Source of the DNA: Chryseobacterium pennipullorum
GTDB lineage: Bacteria; Bacteroidota; Bacteroidia; Flavobacteriales; Weeksellaceae
NCBI RefSeq assembly: GCF_003384725.1
Contig: NZ_QNVV01000004.1
Location: forward strand, 62,001-126,000
Reading direction: 5' to 3'
DNA length: 64,000 nt
Positions 1-8,530 of the stretch are shown piece after piece. Positions within the stretch are counted from its first letter, which is position 1, and each line of letters opens with the position of its first letter. The notes below the pieces were generated by a model, which saw only the letters and a program-made list of their open reading frames with translations, had not been told where the DNA came from and did no database searches. The translations under genes were made by a program, and so were the position numbers.

Positions 1-269
1 ATGCTTTCAGCTTTGGTAATATCAATTGAACCGTCCGGTTTTTCAGGGGTATAGTTTAGCTCACAAAAAGCGGAGTGCCCTGTTCCGGCGTTGTTCCATG
101 CTGCTGTACTTTCTTTGGCAAATCTTCCAAGTCTTTCGAAGATAGCGATTTCAAGATCCGGATCAAATTCATGCAGCAGCGTTGCTAAAGTGGCGCTCAT
201 GATTCCGCCTCCTATCAGTACAACGTCGTATTTGGGTTTCGGCGTTCTGCTTGTAAGCGATTGTGACAT
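1..269 (-). CDS. mqo: Malate:quinone oxidoreductase, N-terminal part (cut by window edge)
   Basis: The reverse strand encodes 89 residues from an ATG at 267-269 and runs off the left edge. It shows an FAD-binding Rossmann start ([19 protein letters not shown]) followed by [20 protein letters not shown], which is the signature of Mqo. Mqo is a membrane-associated flavoenzyme that oxidises malate to oxaloacetate and passes electrons to quinone, replacing or backing up NAD-dependent malate dehydrogenase. The rest of the gene is outside the window. Identification is secure from the two motifs; nothing can be said about the C-terminus. Confidence 0.92.
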   Translation of the reverse strand, partial: MSQSLTSRTPKPKYDVVLIGGGIMSATLATLLHEFDPDLEIAIFERLGRFAKESTAAWNNAGTGHSAFCELNYTPEKPDGSIDITKAES

Positions 270-770
270 AATTTTAAAATTTTACTTCAAATTTCGGGAA
301 AAGTTTTAAAAAGAAAGAGCCGTTCAACGATTTTAACATGTAAATTTTTGATGAAAAAATACATCTTTATGAAACAACGAAAAGCCATGGAAATTACCAA
401 TAAAGTTCCATTGAAATGATTAATCAATACTATTTTGTAAAAAAAAGTACCACAGTTTAAGCTGAGATAATTCACCTCAAAGTAACTAATCTCTTTTCGC
501 TTCACAAGATCAAATCTCTGTCTGTATATGATCACTACACCACATGTCGTAACAGCAATCATTCTTAACAGAATTTTTTTTCAACAAAACGTGACAAAAC
601 ATTATAGATAATTCAAATAAAGTCACTATAAATTGAAAAACATACGTATTTATAGAATAAAATCTACAATTAAACATAAAAAAACAGCTGTTTTTTTATG
701 TAACTTTCAATTTAAATTAATAAAGTATTGAAACAATATTGATTGATTTTTTTTTATAAATATACTAAAG
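270..770. other. Intergenic region, 501 nt, no supported gene
   Basis: This AT-rich stretch separates the leftward mqo from the rightward secreted-protein cluster, so it should hold both promoters. A 91-codon leftward reading frame exists (287-562), but its composition gives no reason to call it coding. I see no clear TAnnTTTG promoter element at a convincing distance from either start. Confidence 0.4.
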
Positions 771-1871
771 ATGAGAATTATTAACTTTCTAAGCATGGTC
801 CTGCCCACTCTTATTTTTGCCCAGAGTGGAAACGTAGGGATCAACACGACAACACCGGATCCCAGTGCGATTCTACACATTGAAAATTTCAAAGGAACCC
901 CTGCTTCTGCAACAGCCACGGTATCAGGGGGAGCTATCACCGGTGTGAGCATTACCAATGGGGGAAGTGGCTATACTACGGTACCAACAGTCAATTTTTA
1001 TGGTGGAGGTTCTGTCATTAGCGGTGGAACAAAAGCTCAGGCTACAGCTGTGATCACTAATGGGGTTGTAACAGGAATTACCGTGACCAACGGAGGAGCG
1101 GGATATACCAATGCTCCCTCAGTCATTATTTCCGGAGGAAATAAAGGGATTCTGTTCCCTAACCTCAATATTGTGAATATCAACAGTACAACGAGTCCGG
1201 TATCATCCCCTGCCAACGGTCTTATAGGATTTAACGGAGGGACCAACAGCAATACCAAAGCGCTGCATTTTTTTAATGCTGCTGCCAGCCAATGGCAGAG
1301 TGTTACTGATGCAGAAAACACTCCGAAAGTTGCCTACCTTGATTTTGAAATGCCCGTATTATCGCTTCTTGATAATACGATAGCGGGAGGAAGTGCCCCT
1401 TTACTCAAAAACCGGCCTTCTATTTCAGGAGTTTCCAATATTATCGGATTCAATGTAAGATCCAATCAGGCCTCCAGCTATTCGCTGATCCTCCCTGCCG
1501 GCAGTTATCTTGTAGAAGTAAACCTCAATCTAAATTCTCCGCCTGAAAGTCCTGCCGGGCAGGGAGGAACAGCTCCCCTCTCAGGCAGCAGCTATTATCT
1601 GATGGGATATTTTATAGATTTCTATAATGACACCTATAATAATACGAGCGGGCTGTTTACTTCAGGAGCCAGTTCAAGAAAGGAAATTCCTATCGTATCA
1701 AAAATCAATACCAATCATTTAGCCACATGGTCTTACTATTATACAGTGCCTGCCAATGCTAATATTGATGGAGCATTAAGGCTTAATCTTGGCAGAATGC
1801 AGAACAGTACATTTTATGACGCTGTCAATGTCATTCCTACTGGATCATATATTAAAATATCCAAACTTTAA
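771..1871 (+). CDS. Secreted protein with glycine-rich GYTxxPxV repeats
   Basis: The 366-aa product begins with a signal peptide (about residues 1-17, ending IFAQ) and then the stretch SGNVGINTTTPDPSAILHI, common at the start of secreted Bacteroidota proteins. Two copies of a glycine-rich repeat follow (GGSGYTTVPTVNFYGGG and GGAGYTNAPSVIISGG, roughly residues 60-125). The remainder looks like a beta-rich domain. No enzyme motif is visible. It is first of three tandem genes with similar N-termini and very short gaps (9 and 10 nt), so an operon is likely. A cell-surface or matrix role is possible but is inference only. Confidence 0.75.
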   Translation: MRIINFLSMVLPTLIFAQSGNVGINTTTPDPSAILHIENFKGTPASATATVSGGAITGVSITNGGSGYTTVPTVNFYGGGSVISGGTKAQATAVITNGVVTGITVTNGGAGYTNAPSVIISGGNKGILFPNLNIVNINSTTSPVSSPANGLIGFNGGTNSNTKALHFFNAAASQWQSVTDAENTPKVAYLDFEMPVLSLLDNTIAGGSAPLLKNRPSISGVSNIIGFNVRSNQASSYSLILPAGSYLVEVNLNLNSPPESPAGQGGTAPLSGSSYYLMGYFIDFYNDTYNNTSGLFTSGASSRKEIPIVSKINTNHLATWSYYYTVPANANIDGALRLNLGRMQNSTFYDAVNVIPTGSYIKISKL

Positions 1872-1880
1872 AAAAACATT

Positions 1881-2702
1881 ATGAAAAGAAATTATATGCT
1901 GCTATTTTTAAGCATCGCTCAGATGATATGTGCACAAGTTGCTATCGGGAAAACTACCGTAAGCAGCTCTGCGGTATTAGATGTCTCAGAGTCCACCAAT
2001 AAAGGGGTACTGTTGCCCAGAGTGGATCTTGTAAGCCTTACGAACACCACCCTCCCAGTAAGCAATCCAGCTGAAGGACTGGTGGTATACAATAAGGGAA
2101 ATACGATAAGTCCAGGGCTTTATCTGTGGAAAAATAACAAATGGAATCAGCTTTCGGACACTTATAACCTTGTCAGTTACATGATCCTTCAGCGGCCAAC
2201 TGACTATACTATTCTGGGGGGCTCTGCCAACGGTACGTATAAGAATTTTAACGATGCAGCATTTACGTTGATCTCCAACGACATTGGTGCATCCTACAAT
2301 ACTGCCAACGGTCTTATCACCCTTCCCGGAAACAGCGGTTATCTGGTTAATATGTGCCTGAGCATAAGAACAGCACTGGAGAGCACGACCGCAGGAATCG
2401 GGGGAACGCCTGTTCATCTGCACCAATATCTTGTAAGATTGATAGATCCCGTAAGCGGTACACAATATGGTAAAACGATAAGCATCAATGCACAATCCAT
2501 TGCCAGTAATAAAACACACACTCTTAATATGAGTTTTTCATTTGTTACCACTTCTGCAACTCCGATTACACTGTTACCATCCATCGCGCACGATGCAGGA
2601 GGTACTTACCAGTCGGGTGCAGGAGGTACCACGCCTAATAATGGTGAAATTATTATCACCAACGCTAAATTGGATATTCAGAGATCTGCCCTTAACCAAT
2701 AA
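1881..2702 (+). CDS. Secreted protein, second of a three-gene family
   Basis: 273 aa with a signal peptide (about residues 1-18, ending MICAQ). After cleavage it reads VAIGKTTVSSSAVLDVS, then a block ending NKGVLLPRVDL and PAEGLVVYNKG, which is shared with the next gene. That block is a recurrent N-terminal module of secreted Bacteroidota proteins and also resembles the start of phage tail-fibre-like proteins. The C-terminal half is unlike its neighbours and shows no recognisable catalytic motif. It lies between two relatives in an apparent operon. Function unknown. Confidence 0.75.
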   Translation: MKRNYMLLFLSIAQMICAQVAIGKTTVSSSAVLDVSESTNKGVLLPRVDLVSLTNTTLPVSNPAEGLVVYNKGNTISPGLYLWKNNKWNQLSDTYNLVSYMILQRPTDYTILGGSANGTYKNFNDAAFTLISNDIGASYNTANGLITLPGNSGYLVNMCLSIRTALESTTAGIGGTPVHLHQYLVRLIDPVSGTQYGKTISINAQSIASNKTHTLNMSFSFVTTSATPITLLPSIAHDAGGTYQSGAGGTTPNNGEIIITNAKLDIQRSALNQ

Positions 2703-2712
2703 TAGAAAAAAA

Positions 2713-3489
2713 ATGAAAAAATACATTTATAGTCTTTGTACAGCTGTTATGTTTTTTAGCACATCTGCTTACGCACAAGTTGGAATCAATACCAACACAC
2801 CCCATGCCAGCAGTGTACTTGATATTAATTCATCCAACAAAGGGGTTTTGTTTCCCCAGTATGATCTCACTGTTCTGAACAGTACTTCGACCCCTGTAGC
2901 CAACCCGGCAGATGGTCTGATGATTTACAATAAAGGGGGAACTTCCACGTATCCGACAGGATATTACACCTGGATCAGAAATCAGTGGCAGCGAACGATT
3001 CTTGCGGGATCAGAACCTCAGTCGATGACGCTGATCATTAATCCGGGGATATTGATTCCTCAAGGGTCTACCAACAACCTGACCGGAAATCTTAGTGTAG
3101 CTTCCAATAAGATTACGGGTGCTTCCCTGGCGGCTAATAATGCGACCATTAATCTACCTGCAGGAAAATATATTATAAGATATTCTGTAGACAGCAACAA
3201 CGCCAATAACAATTCTGGGCCGGCCAATACCCAATATTTGGGACAGAATTTCACCTGTACCCGCTCTGCTTTGGTGAATGCTTCTACCAGTACAAATATT
3301 ACGGAAATGATCAGAATGTGTGAGCTTTCGAGCTCTTTCACCTTCTTTCAGGGTACTTTCTTTCTAACTCTGGCGGCCCCGACAGCAATTCGTCAACGGT
3401 TTGAATTTGATAATGGCAATGGATTCACCGCCAGTAATCTTATGATACGATCATCGTTTGCACTGGTGATTACGAAAATGAGCCAATAA
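2713..3489 (+). CDS. Secreted protein, third of a three-gene family
   Basis: 258 aa starting at the ATG at 2713. An upstream in-frame start at 2542 exists but would lie inside the preceding gene and bury the signal peptide, so I reject it. The signal peptide is about residues 1-20 (STSAYAQ), followed by VGINTNTPHASSVLDINSS and the NKGVLFPQ / PADGLMIYNKGG block shared with the gene before. It starts 10 nt after the previous stop and ends just before a terminator, so it closes the operon. No catalytic motif seen; function unknown. Confidence 0.75.
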   Translation: MKKYIYSLCTAVMFFSTSAYAQVGINTNTPHASSVLDINSSNKGVLFPQYDLTVLNSTSTPVANPADGLMIYNKGGTSTYPTGYYTWIRNQWQRTILAGSEPQSMTLIINPGILIPQGSTNNLTGNLSVASNKITGASLAANNATINLPAGKYIIRYSVDSNNANNNSGPANTQYLGQNFTCTRSALVNASTSTNITEMIRMCELSSSFTFFQGTFFLTLAAPTAIRQRFEFDNGNGFTASNLMIRSSFALVITKMSQ

Positions 3490-3527
3490 AAAAAACCAAG
3501 CGTGAGCTTGAGCTTAGGTATTTGAAA

Positions 3528-3556
3528 GCGGAGGTTTATACAGCCTCCGTTTTTTC
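3528..3556 (+). terminator. Rho-independent terminator
   Basis: A CGGAGG / CCTCCG stem (3529-3534 with 3544-3549) with a 9-nt loop is followed by six T residues. It ends the secreted-protein operon and lies between convergent genes; gpsA on the other strand ends 2 nt further on. Confidence 0.8.
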
Positions 3557-3557
3557 T

Positions 3558-4598
3558 TTAATTCAATTTGGCGGTCAGCTTTTTAAATTGTTTTTCAGCG
3601 TTTTTACCTTCATAAAGGATGGCATACACCGTGTCAATAATCGGTAGTTTCAGGTTTTTCTGTTGTGCTGTTTTGTAGATAGAGTCAGCAGCATAATACC
3701 CTTCGGCAACCATATTCATCGACTGGATAGCAGATTTTACGGTATATCCTTTTCCGATAAGGTTTCCAAGGTTTCTGTTTCTTGAGAAAAGAGAATAGGC
3801 TGTTACCAGAAGGTCGCCGAGGTAAGCACTCTCATTCACATCTCGCGGTGCTTCATAAATGGCCTCCAGGAAGGTTTCCATTTCACGAATCGCATTGGAC
3901 ACAAATACTGCTGTAAAATTGTCTCCATATCCCAATCCACTGGCTATTCCTGCTCCGATCGCAAAAATATTCTTTAGGATCGCACTGTATTCATTTCCCA
4001 GAATATCTTTACTGGTTTGCACTTTAATAAAATCTGAACTGAAGATACCCTCCAGCTTTTCAGCTGTTTCATCTTCTACAGTAGCAATGGTAAGATAAGA
4101 AAGCCTTTCCATAGCAACTTCTTCGGCATGACAGGGCCCTGCAATAACCGCCTGATTTCTGAAACCGATTTTAAATTCATCGCGGAGATAGTGGGCAACC
4201 ACATCGTTCACTTTAGGGATGATCCCTTTAATGGCGGAGATAAAGATCTTATCTGAATATTCACAGGTCATTTTATCCAGTGTATCAGATAAATATATGG
4301 ATGGAGTGGCCAGAACAACAACATCACAGGCAGAAACCAATTCATTGATATCTGTTGTCAGCTTTAAACTCTTCAGATTAAAATGGGCGGCGGTGAGATA
4401 GGTAGGGTTATGCCCGCGAAGCTCAATAGCTCCTTTTACAAATTCGCTTCGTACACACCAGTGAACTACTTTGCAGTTTTCAACAAGCATTTTAACAATA
4501 GCGGTTGCAAAACTTCCGCTTCCCACTACGCCTACAGATAAATCCTTTTTATTTTTTTTCGGATTTGATGTTTCTGAAATAATTTTTTTTTTAGCCAT
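3558..4598 (-). CDS. gpsA: Glycerol-3-phosphate dehydrogenase [NAD(P)+]
   Basis: The 346-aa enzyme reduces dihydroxyacetone phosphate to sn-glycerol 3-phosphate, the backbone for phospholipids. Visible features are the dinucleotide-binding loop GSGSFA (26-31), the SAIKG lysine (K124), the GPCHAEE box (154-160) and the catalytic-lysine region ILKNIFAIGAGIASGLGYGDN (K209), all in the normal GpsA order. I choose the start at 4598 (MAKKKIIS) because the 21 extra codons available upstream look non-coding and the chosen length is closer to the family norm. It is a single gene facing the secreted-protein operon. Confidence 0.93.
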   Translation of the reverse strand: MAKKKIISETSNPKKNKKDLSVGVVGSGSFATAIVKMLVENCKVVHWCVRSEFVKGAIELRGHNPTYLTAAHFNLKSLKLTTDINELVSACDVVVLATPSIYLSDTLDKMTCEYSDKIFISAIKGIIPKVNDVVAHYLRDEFKIGFRNQAVIAGPCHAEEVAMERLSYLTIATVEDETAEKLEGIFSSDFIKVQTSKDILGNEYSAILKNIFAIGAGIASGLGYGDNFTAVFVSNAIREMETFLEAIYEAPRDVNESAYLGDLLVTAYSLFSRNRNLGNLIGKGYTVKSAIQSMNMVAEGYYAADSIYKTAQQKNLKLPIIDTVYAILYEGKNAEKQFKKLTAKLN

Positions 4599-4820
4599 GA
4601 TTGGAATGTGAACTGCAAATATATTAAACATAGATGTAACAGGACACGGAAAGCGTGACAAAAACTGTTTTCTGAAAAAAACAGTTTACCTGCACAATTA
4701 AATAGCTAATTCGACGTTAGATACAGAAAAAACTGATTTTTCATTAAGAATAACTCACAAAGTTTATTTTTAATTAAATTTGCAGTCATGAAACCGTTTT
4801 AAAATACTAAGAGAAGAAAT

Positions 4821-5849
4821 ATGAAAAAATTTCTAAGCAGCAAGAAGAACGTAAACATTCTCCTGGGAGGACTTTTATCAGTAGTTTTTGCACAAGGCGT
4901 CTTCATTGCCAAGCTATTCTCCGAAAGGGATGATAAAATGTATGCAGTGAATCTTGTAAAAATAAACACTGAAAAAGACAGTGTGGATTACTTAAAAATG
5001 AAAACAGATCTGACATTAGTAGATCAGACCGTAGGTCAGCTGAATTCCTTCCTGAAGTCCAAGGATATTACCAATGAAAAGCTGATGATGCTGGACCAGG
5101 ACAGCATTTCGAATTCTATTTACCTTTCCAAACAAGCCAATCGTTATAGTCAATATTTAGTGGATCTTCAGAAAAAACTGATGGAGGTCCCATTAGGCAT
5201 GCCTACAGATGGCTATATTTCGTCTAATTTCGGGGTAAGGAAAAACCCTATTCCATTCAAAACAGTGTATGCTTCAGTAAAGTCCAATGCCTATTCAGCA
5301 TCTACGGCTGCTGCTGCACCAGCTGCTCCTAAACCTGAAGTTAAAGCTGAGCCTGTTGAAAAAATCGTTGAGCTTACCGACAGCTATGGAAACAAAAGAG
5401 AAGTAAAAGTCATGGTGACTCCGAAATCAGCTCCTGTAGCTTCGGCTCCTGCTTCTGCAACTGCAAAAACAGCTGGCAAGGCAACTTCCTCAAATGTGCC
5501 TGCGGAGAGAAACAATCCGCCTGCAGAAGCAGATCAGATGCAGTTCCATAAAGGATTGGATATTGCTGTTGCTTTTGGCTCGGATGTAAGGGCTGCCGCT
5601 GCAGGAACCGTCATTTTCTCCGGACAGAAGGGAGGATATGGAAACTGTGTCATCGTTTCTCATGGAAATGGTTTAGCCACGCTCTATGGGCATTTATCAC
5701 AACTTATTTCTAAAGTGAATGATAAAGTAAAGGTCGGCCAGGTGATTGCCAAATCCGGAAATTCCGGCCGTTCCACAGGGCCTCATCTTCATTATGAAGT
5801 ACATAAAAACAATACACCGGTAAATCCGAAACTGTTTATGAATCTATAA
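4821..5849 (+). CDS. M23-family cell-wall peptidase with interrupted domain
   Basis: 342 aa with an N-terminal membrane anchor (about 12-30), a coiled region (about 50-125) and a LytM/M23 metallopeptidase domain. Zinc ligands are visible as H243 and D247 (FHKGLDIA) and the HLH motif (H322, H324), with H291 in LYGHL. M23 enzymes cut peptide bridges in peptidoglycan or act as non-catalytic activators; all ligands are present here, so activity is likely. The usual domain opening (SSNFGVRKNPI, 134-144) is split from FHKGLDIA by roughly 98 residues rich in Ala, Pro, Lys and Val. Confidence 0.88.
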   Translation: MKKFLSSKKNVNILLGGLLSVVFAQGVFIAKLFSERDDKMYAVNLVKINTEKDSVDYLKMKTDLTLVDQTVGQLNSFLKSKDITNEKLMMLDQDSISNSIYLSKQANRYSQYLVDLQKKLMEVPLGMPTDGYISSNFGVRKNPIPFKTVYASVKSNAYSASTAAAAPAAPKPEVKAEPVEKIVELTDSYGNKREVKVMVTPKSAPVASAPASATAKTAGKATSSNVPAERNNPPAEADQMQFHKGLDIAVAFGSDVRAAAAGTVIFSGQKGGYGNCVIVSHGNGLATLYGHLSQLISKVNDKVKVGQVIAKSGNSGRSTGPHLHYEVHKNNTPVNPKLFMNL

Positions 5850-5854
5850 AATAG

Positions 5855-5886
5855 AAAGCTGTCTCCAATGGATACAGCTTTTTTTT
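5855..5886 (+). terminator. Rho-independent terminator
   Basis: AAAGCTGT (5855-5862) pairs with ACAGCTTT, followed by a T run. It lies 6 nt after the stop codon of the M23 peptidase gene. Confidence 0.8.
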
Positions 5887-6056
5887 AACTCTCAAATATA
5901 GATGTGATATAATTTTATTCTCACACTGATAAAGCTGAGTATACAGATTTTTCGAAAGCAAAGTTTTAAGATTATTATTTCAGATAAAGCGGCTAATAAA
6001 AATCAGCAAGCTGATTCGATGAAACTTTGAAAATACTTGATGGTAATTTCTTATGA

Positions 6057-6087
6057 TAAAAACGGCTGCCTTTTGGCAGCCGTTTTT
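6057..6087 (-). terminator. Rho-independent terminator (symmetrical)
   Basis: AAAACGGCTGCC and GGCAGCCGTTTT form a strong stem around a TTTT loop with A/T runs on both sides. It lies about 60 nt beyond the end of the leftward MBL-fold gene. The interval 5887-6056 between the two terminators shows no gene. Confidence 0.78.
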
Positions 6088-6149
6088 GCTATATTATCAG
6101 ATTAAAAAATCTGCGTAATCCTTAAAATCTGCGAGAGTTTAAAAAAATA

Positions 6150-7325
6150 TTATTTTAAAATCTTAAAGGCTCCTTTAGGATGTGTAAATGTACCATCAGG
6201 GCTGGCAATATTAGAATACACAATATTCTTATTGTAATCCTGAATGTGGGTAACATTAAAGCCCAGATGAGGCTCATGCCAATAAACCATAAAAACATTT
6301 TTAGCCACTTCCACCGCAGTATAGTTTACAGTATCTGTACTGCTTTTTGAACTTCCCGCTGTTCCTGTGAACGTCATTGTTTTGTTATCTTTAAAATCCA
6401 ACAGAAATTTTACCGTTCCAAAATCGACTTCAACCTTCCTGCCGATGGCAGGGTACGGTGACTTCAGATCCCAGTCTATTTCTCCCAGAAACACTTTGGC
6501 TCCCATTTCCAGTTCCTCTTTCCCCGGAAGATCAGGATATTTCTTAACCATAAAGTCAACAATAGCGGAAGCGGTCTTATACTCTGTTACTGCGGTTTTA
6601 TAATTTTCCAGATAATTCTTTACAAAGTCAAGAGATTGAGGTGACCAGGATTGTTTTGCAAAATGAGAAGGAATTACCTGCTCAGGTTTCAGAGATTTCA
6701 TCACCTCTATCTGCCCAATCCATTGGTCAATGGCTTTTAGATTCTGAGTATCTGCCAGCCAGATATGAGATCCTGTTGAAACAGAGATTCCTCCTGCGAC
6801 TGTTTTTAATGAGGGAATCCAAATGAAGCTGTGGGCAGGATCTTCGGGATTCTGTTTAAGGTCTATGGTGTTTCCTTCAAGATCAGGAATCCGGGTTACC
6901 GCTTCCGGAATAATGATCTCTGAAGGTGCATCATCTTTAAGCTGCGGCTTCCATACTGAAAGCTTATCATCTTTTGAAGCGGAGATCAGAAACGCAGTCT
7001 GCGCTGTCGAAATGATTTTTACATCAGGAAAAGCCTTCCTGATCACATCCAGTCCGAAATAGAAATCCGGATCACTGTGGGAGATAAAAACGGTCTTCAG
7101 GTTTTTTCCGGTAGCTTTTATTTCTTTTACCAGCTGTTCCGCATATTGTTTCTGAAACTGTGCATCAATAAGTATGGCATCCTTATCTCCATAAATAATG
7201 GTAGATGTAATAGGAAAGATCGCCTTTGGCCCCGGATTGTACACTTTTATTTTCAGATTTCCGGCCCATACAATACTTACAGAACCCAACAGCACGATCA
7301 GTGATAATAATTTCTTTTTAAACAT
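6150..7325 (-). CDS. Secreted MBL-fold protein with atypical metal motif
   Basis: 391 aa with a signal peptide (about 1-21, ending SIVWAG). A metallo-beta-lactamase fold follows: a beta strand DAILIDAQF and then FISHSDPDFYFGLD at 80-93. In canonical enzymes this motif is HxHxDH; here it is H83-S-D85-P-D87-F88, so the second and third histidines are replaced. A later PSH and an LADT segment resemble other metal-site elements. The protein may belong to a subfamily with an altered site or may bind one metal. It ends at its own terminator, and the gene for an NAD(P)-binding protein lies 16 nt upstream, so co-transcription is likely. Confidence 0.75.
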   Translation of the reverse strand: MFKKKLLSLIVLLGSVSIVWAGNLKIKVYNPGPKAIFPITSTIIYGDKDAILIDAQFQKQYAEQLVKEIKATGKNLKTVFISHSDPDFYFGLDVIRKAFPDVKIISTAQTAFLISASKDDKLSVWKPQLKDDAPSEIIIPEAVTRIPDLEGNTIDLKQNPEDPAHSFIWIPSLKTVAGGISVSTGSHIWLADTQNLKAIDQWIGQIEVMKSLKPEQVIPSHFAKQSWSPQSLDFVKNYLENYKTAVTEYKTASAIVDFMVKKYPDLPGKEELEMGAKVFLGEIDWDLKSPYPAIGRKVEVDFGTVKFLLDFKDNKTMTFTGTAGSSKSSTDTVNYTAVEVAKNVFMVYWHEPHLGFNVTHIQDYNKNIVYSNIASPDGTFTHPKGAFKILK

Positions 7326-7341
7326 CTTTGATTTTTTTTAG

Positions 7342-7995
7342 TTAGTAAGCTGCGGTAAAACGTTCACGGATATGGTTGTTCTGTTCCAACTCGTCTACTA
7401 AAGCTACCGCTACATCTTCTACTGAAAGACGGCTTCTTCCGTTTTCATCAAATACAGGCGTTTCCAAAGAGGTTCTGTACTTTCCTGTTCTTTCCCCTAC
7501 GTTGGCCTGATTCATCTCAACCGCCGGGCTAAAGAAGGTCCAATCCAGTGTATTATTTTCTTTGATCTTGTTTAAATAATCTCTTGCTGCGGTTGCTCCC
7601 GGTTTATAAGCATCAGGAAAGTCAGGTGTATCTACAATCTGAACATCATCCGGTGTGTACAAACTTCCCGCTCCACCTACGACGATCAGTCTTTTGACGC
7701 CTGATTGTTCTACTGCTTTTTCAATATTTTGCGAACCGTTTAGAAAATCGTTGTAAAGATTGGGATTCGTCCATCCGGCATTGAACGTACTGATTACAGC
7801 ATCGCTTCCTTTTAAAGCTTCTGCCAAAGCCTCTACATTGTTTACATCAATGCTTTTTGCGGTTACATGTTCCTGTGTTTTAACTTTGGAAGCATCTCTT
7901 ACCAATGCTTCTACGGCATATCCTCTGTTGGCCAATTCTGATACTACGTGTGTTCCTACAAATCCGGTTGCACCGATTACTGCTACTTTTTTCAT
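7342..7995 (-). CDS. NmrA/YwnB-like NAD(P)-binding protein
   Basis: 217 aa with an N-terminal Rossmann glycine motif, IGATGFVGTHVV (6-17), and a core typical of atypical short-chain dehydrogenases (NmrA, BLVRB-like, YwnB). The SDR tyrosine-lysine pair is not evident, so it may be a redox sensor or a flavin/biliverdin-type reductase rather than a classical dehydrogenase. It lies 58 nt downstream of an Rrf2-family regulator on the same strand, and a copy of that regulator's probable operator occupies the gap. A pairing of an Rrf2-type regulator with such a gene is also known in Bacillus (ywnA-ywnB). Confidence 0.85.
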   Translation of the reverse strand: MKKVAVIGATGFVGTHVVSELANRGYAVEALVRDASKVKTQEHVTAKSIDVNNVEALAEALKGSDAVISTFNAGWTNPNLYNDFLNGSQNIEKAVEQSGVKRLIVVGGAGSLYTPDDVQIVDTPDFPDAYKPGATAARDYLNKIKENNTLDWTFFSPAVEMNQANVGERTGKYRTSLETPVFDENGRSRLSVEDVAVALVDELEQNNHIRERFTAAY

Positions 7996-8017
7996 AATGT
8001 TATATTTTAAATTAAAT

Positions 8018-8036
8018 TGTAATAAATTTTGTTACA
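8018..8036. promoter_or_regulatory. Inverted repeat, probable Rrf2 operator (copy 1)
   Basis: The sequence TGTAATAAATTTTGTTACA is an imperfect palindrome in the gap between the Rrf2 gene and the NmrA-like gene. Read on the other strand it matches the copy at 8500-8518 in 18 of 19 positions. It may add control of the downstream gene. I see no TAnnTTTG element beside it. Confidence 0.6.
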
Positions 8037-8053
8037 TTTATAGTCAAAAAAAA

Positions 8054-8464
8054 TTATTCAAACTGGTCAGTGAATTTCTTCAATGATTTGTTTCCTAAAA
8101 ACTTAACGACCAATTGGTCTGTTTCTTCAAATAATGTATTTAAATGATTGTTGATCTCCTTCCCTACACTGCATGCCGGATTAGGATTCTGGTTCTTCTT
8201 TCCTAATACTTCTGTATTCTTAACAGCTTTATAGATCTGGGAAATGGTAATTTCCTCTGCATTTTTTGCAAGCTGGCTTCCCCCTTCTTTTCCCTGTCTG
8301 CTCGTGATGAGGCCTGCTGATCTTAATACGCTCAGCTCTTTCCTCACAATCACTGGATTTACATTGATACTACCGGCCATCCATTCAGAAGTAAGCCACT
8401 CCTGAGGGCTTTTAGCCAATAATGTCATTATATGTACTGCCGTAGCAAATCTTGTATTATTCAT
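8054..8464 (-). CDS. Rrf2-family transcriptional regulator
   Basis: 136 aa. The winged-HTH region VNPVIVRKELSVLRSAGLI followed by SRQGKEGGSQLAK is the Rrf2 signature. Only one cysteine is present (PNPACSVGKEI), so it is not an iron-sulfur IscR/NsrR type with three cysteines. It is closer to the YwnA group, which may sense redox or small molecules. It is upstream of and probably co-transcribed with the NmrA-like gene. Palindromes of the TGTAA/TTACA type overlap its own promoter and start codon, which predicts autorepression. Confidence 0.88.
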   Translation of the reverse strand: MNNTRFATAVHIMTLLAKSPQEWLTSEWMAGSINVNPVIVRKELSVLRSAGLITSRQGKEGGSQLAKNAEEITISQIYKAVKNTEVLGKKNQNPNPACSVGKEINNHLNTLFEETDQLVVKFLGNKSLKKFTDQFE

Positions 8465-8474
8465 TGTAATTACA
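8465..8474. promoter_or_regulatory. TGTAATTACA palindrome at the Rrf2 start
   Basis: A perfect 10-nt palindrome directly abutting the start codon at 8464. It has the same half-sites (TGTAA / TTACA) as the two 19-nt repeats, and lies at or just after the expected transcription start. Confidence 0.5.
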
Positions 8475-8477
8475 TGG

Positions 8478-8508
8478 CAAAGATAGACAATTATTTTAAT
8501 GTAACAAA
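8478..8508 (-). promoter_or_regulatory. Promoter of the Rrf2 gene (Bacteroidota type)
   Basis: On the reverse strand TTTG (8505-8508) and TATCTTTG (8478-8485) are separated by exactly 19 nt, matching the Bacteroidota primary sigma consensus TTTG-N19-TAnnTTTG. The upstream element lies inside the operator at 8500-8518, so a bound repressor would block it. Confidence 0.75.
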
Positions 8509-8518
8509 TTTTATTACA
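8500..8518. promoter_or_regulatory. Inverted repeat, probable Rrf2 operator (copy 2)
   Basis: TGTAACAAATTTTATTACA is a near-perfect palindrome covering the upstream promoter element of the Rrf2 gene. Copy 1 is at 8018-8036. Confidence 0.65.
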
Positions 8519-8530
8519 GTTAATTTTTTC

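Noticed and set aside
287..562. 91-codon leftward open frame between mqo and the secreted-protein cluster
   Set aside because: Composition looks like translated AT-rich non-coding DNA, no family resemblance, and no promoter or ribosome site stands out.
2542..2712. In-frame upstream extension of the third secreted protein
   Set aside because: It lies inside the preceding gene and would hide a clear signal peptide starting at 2713.
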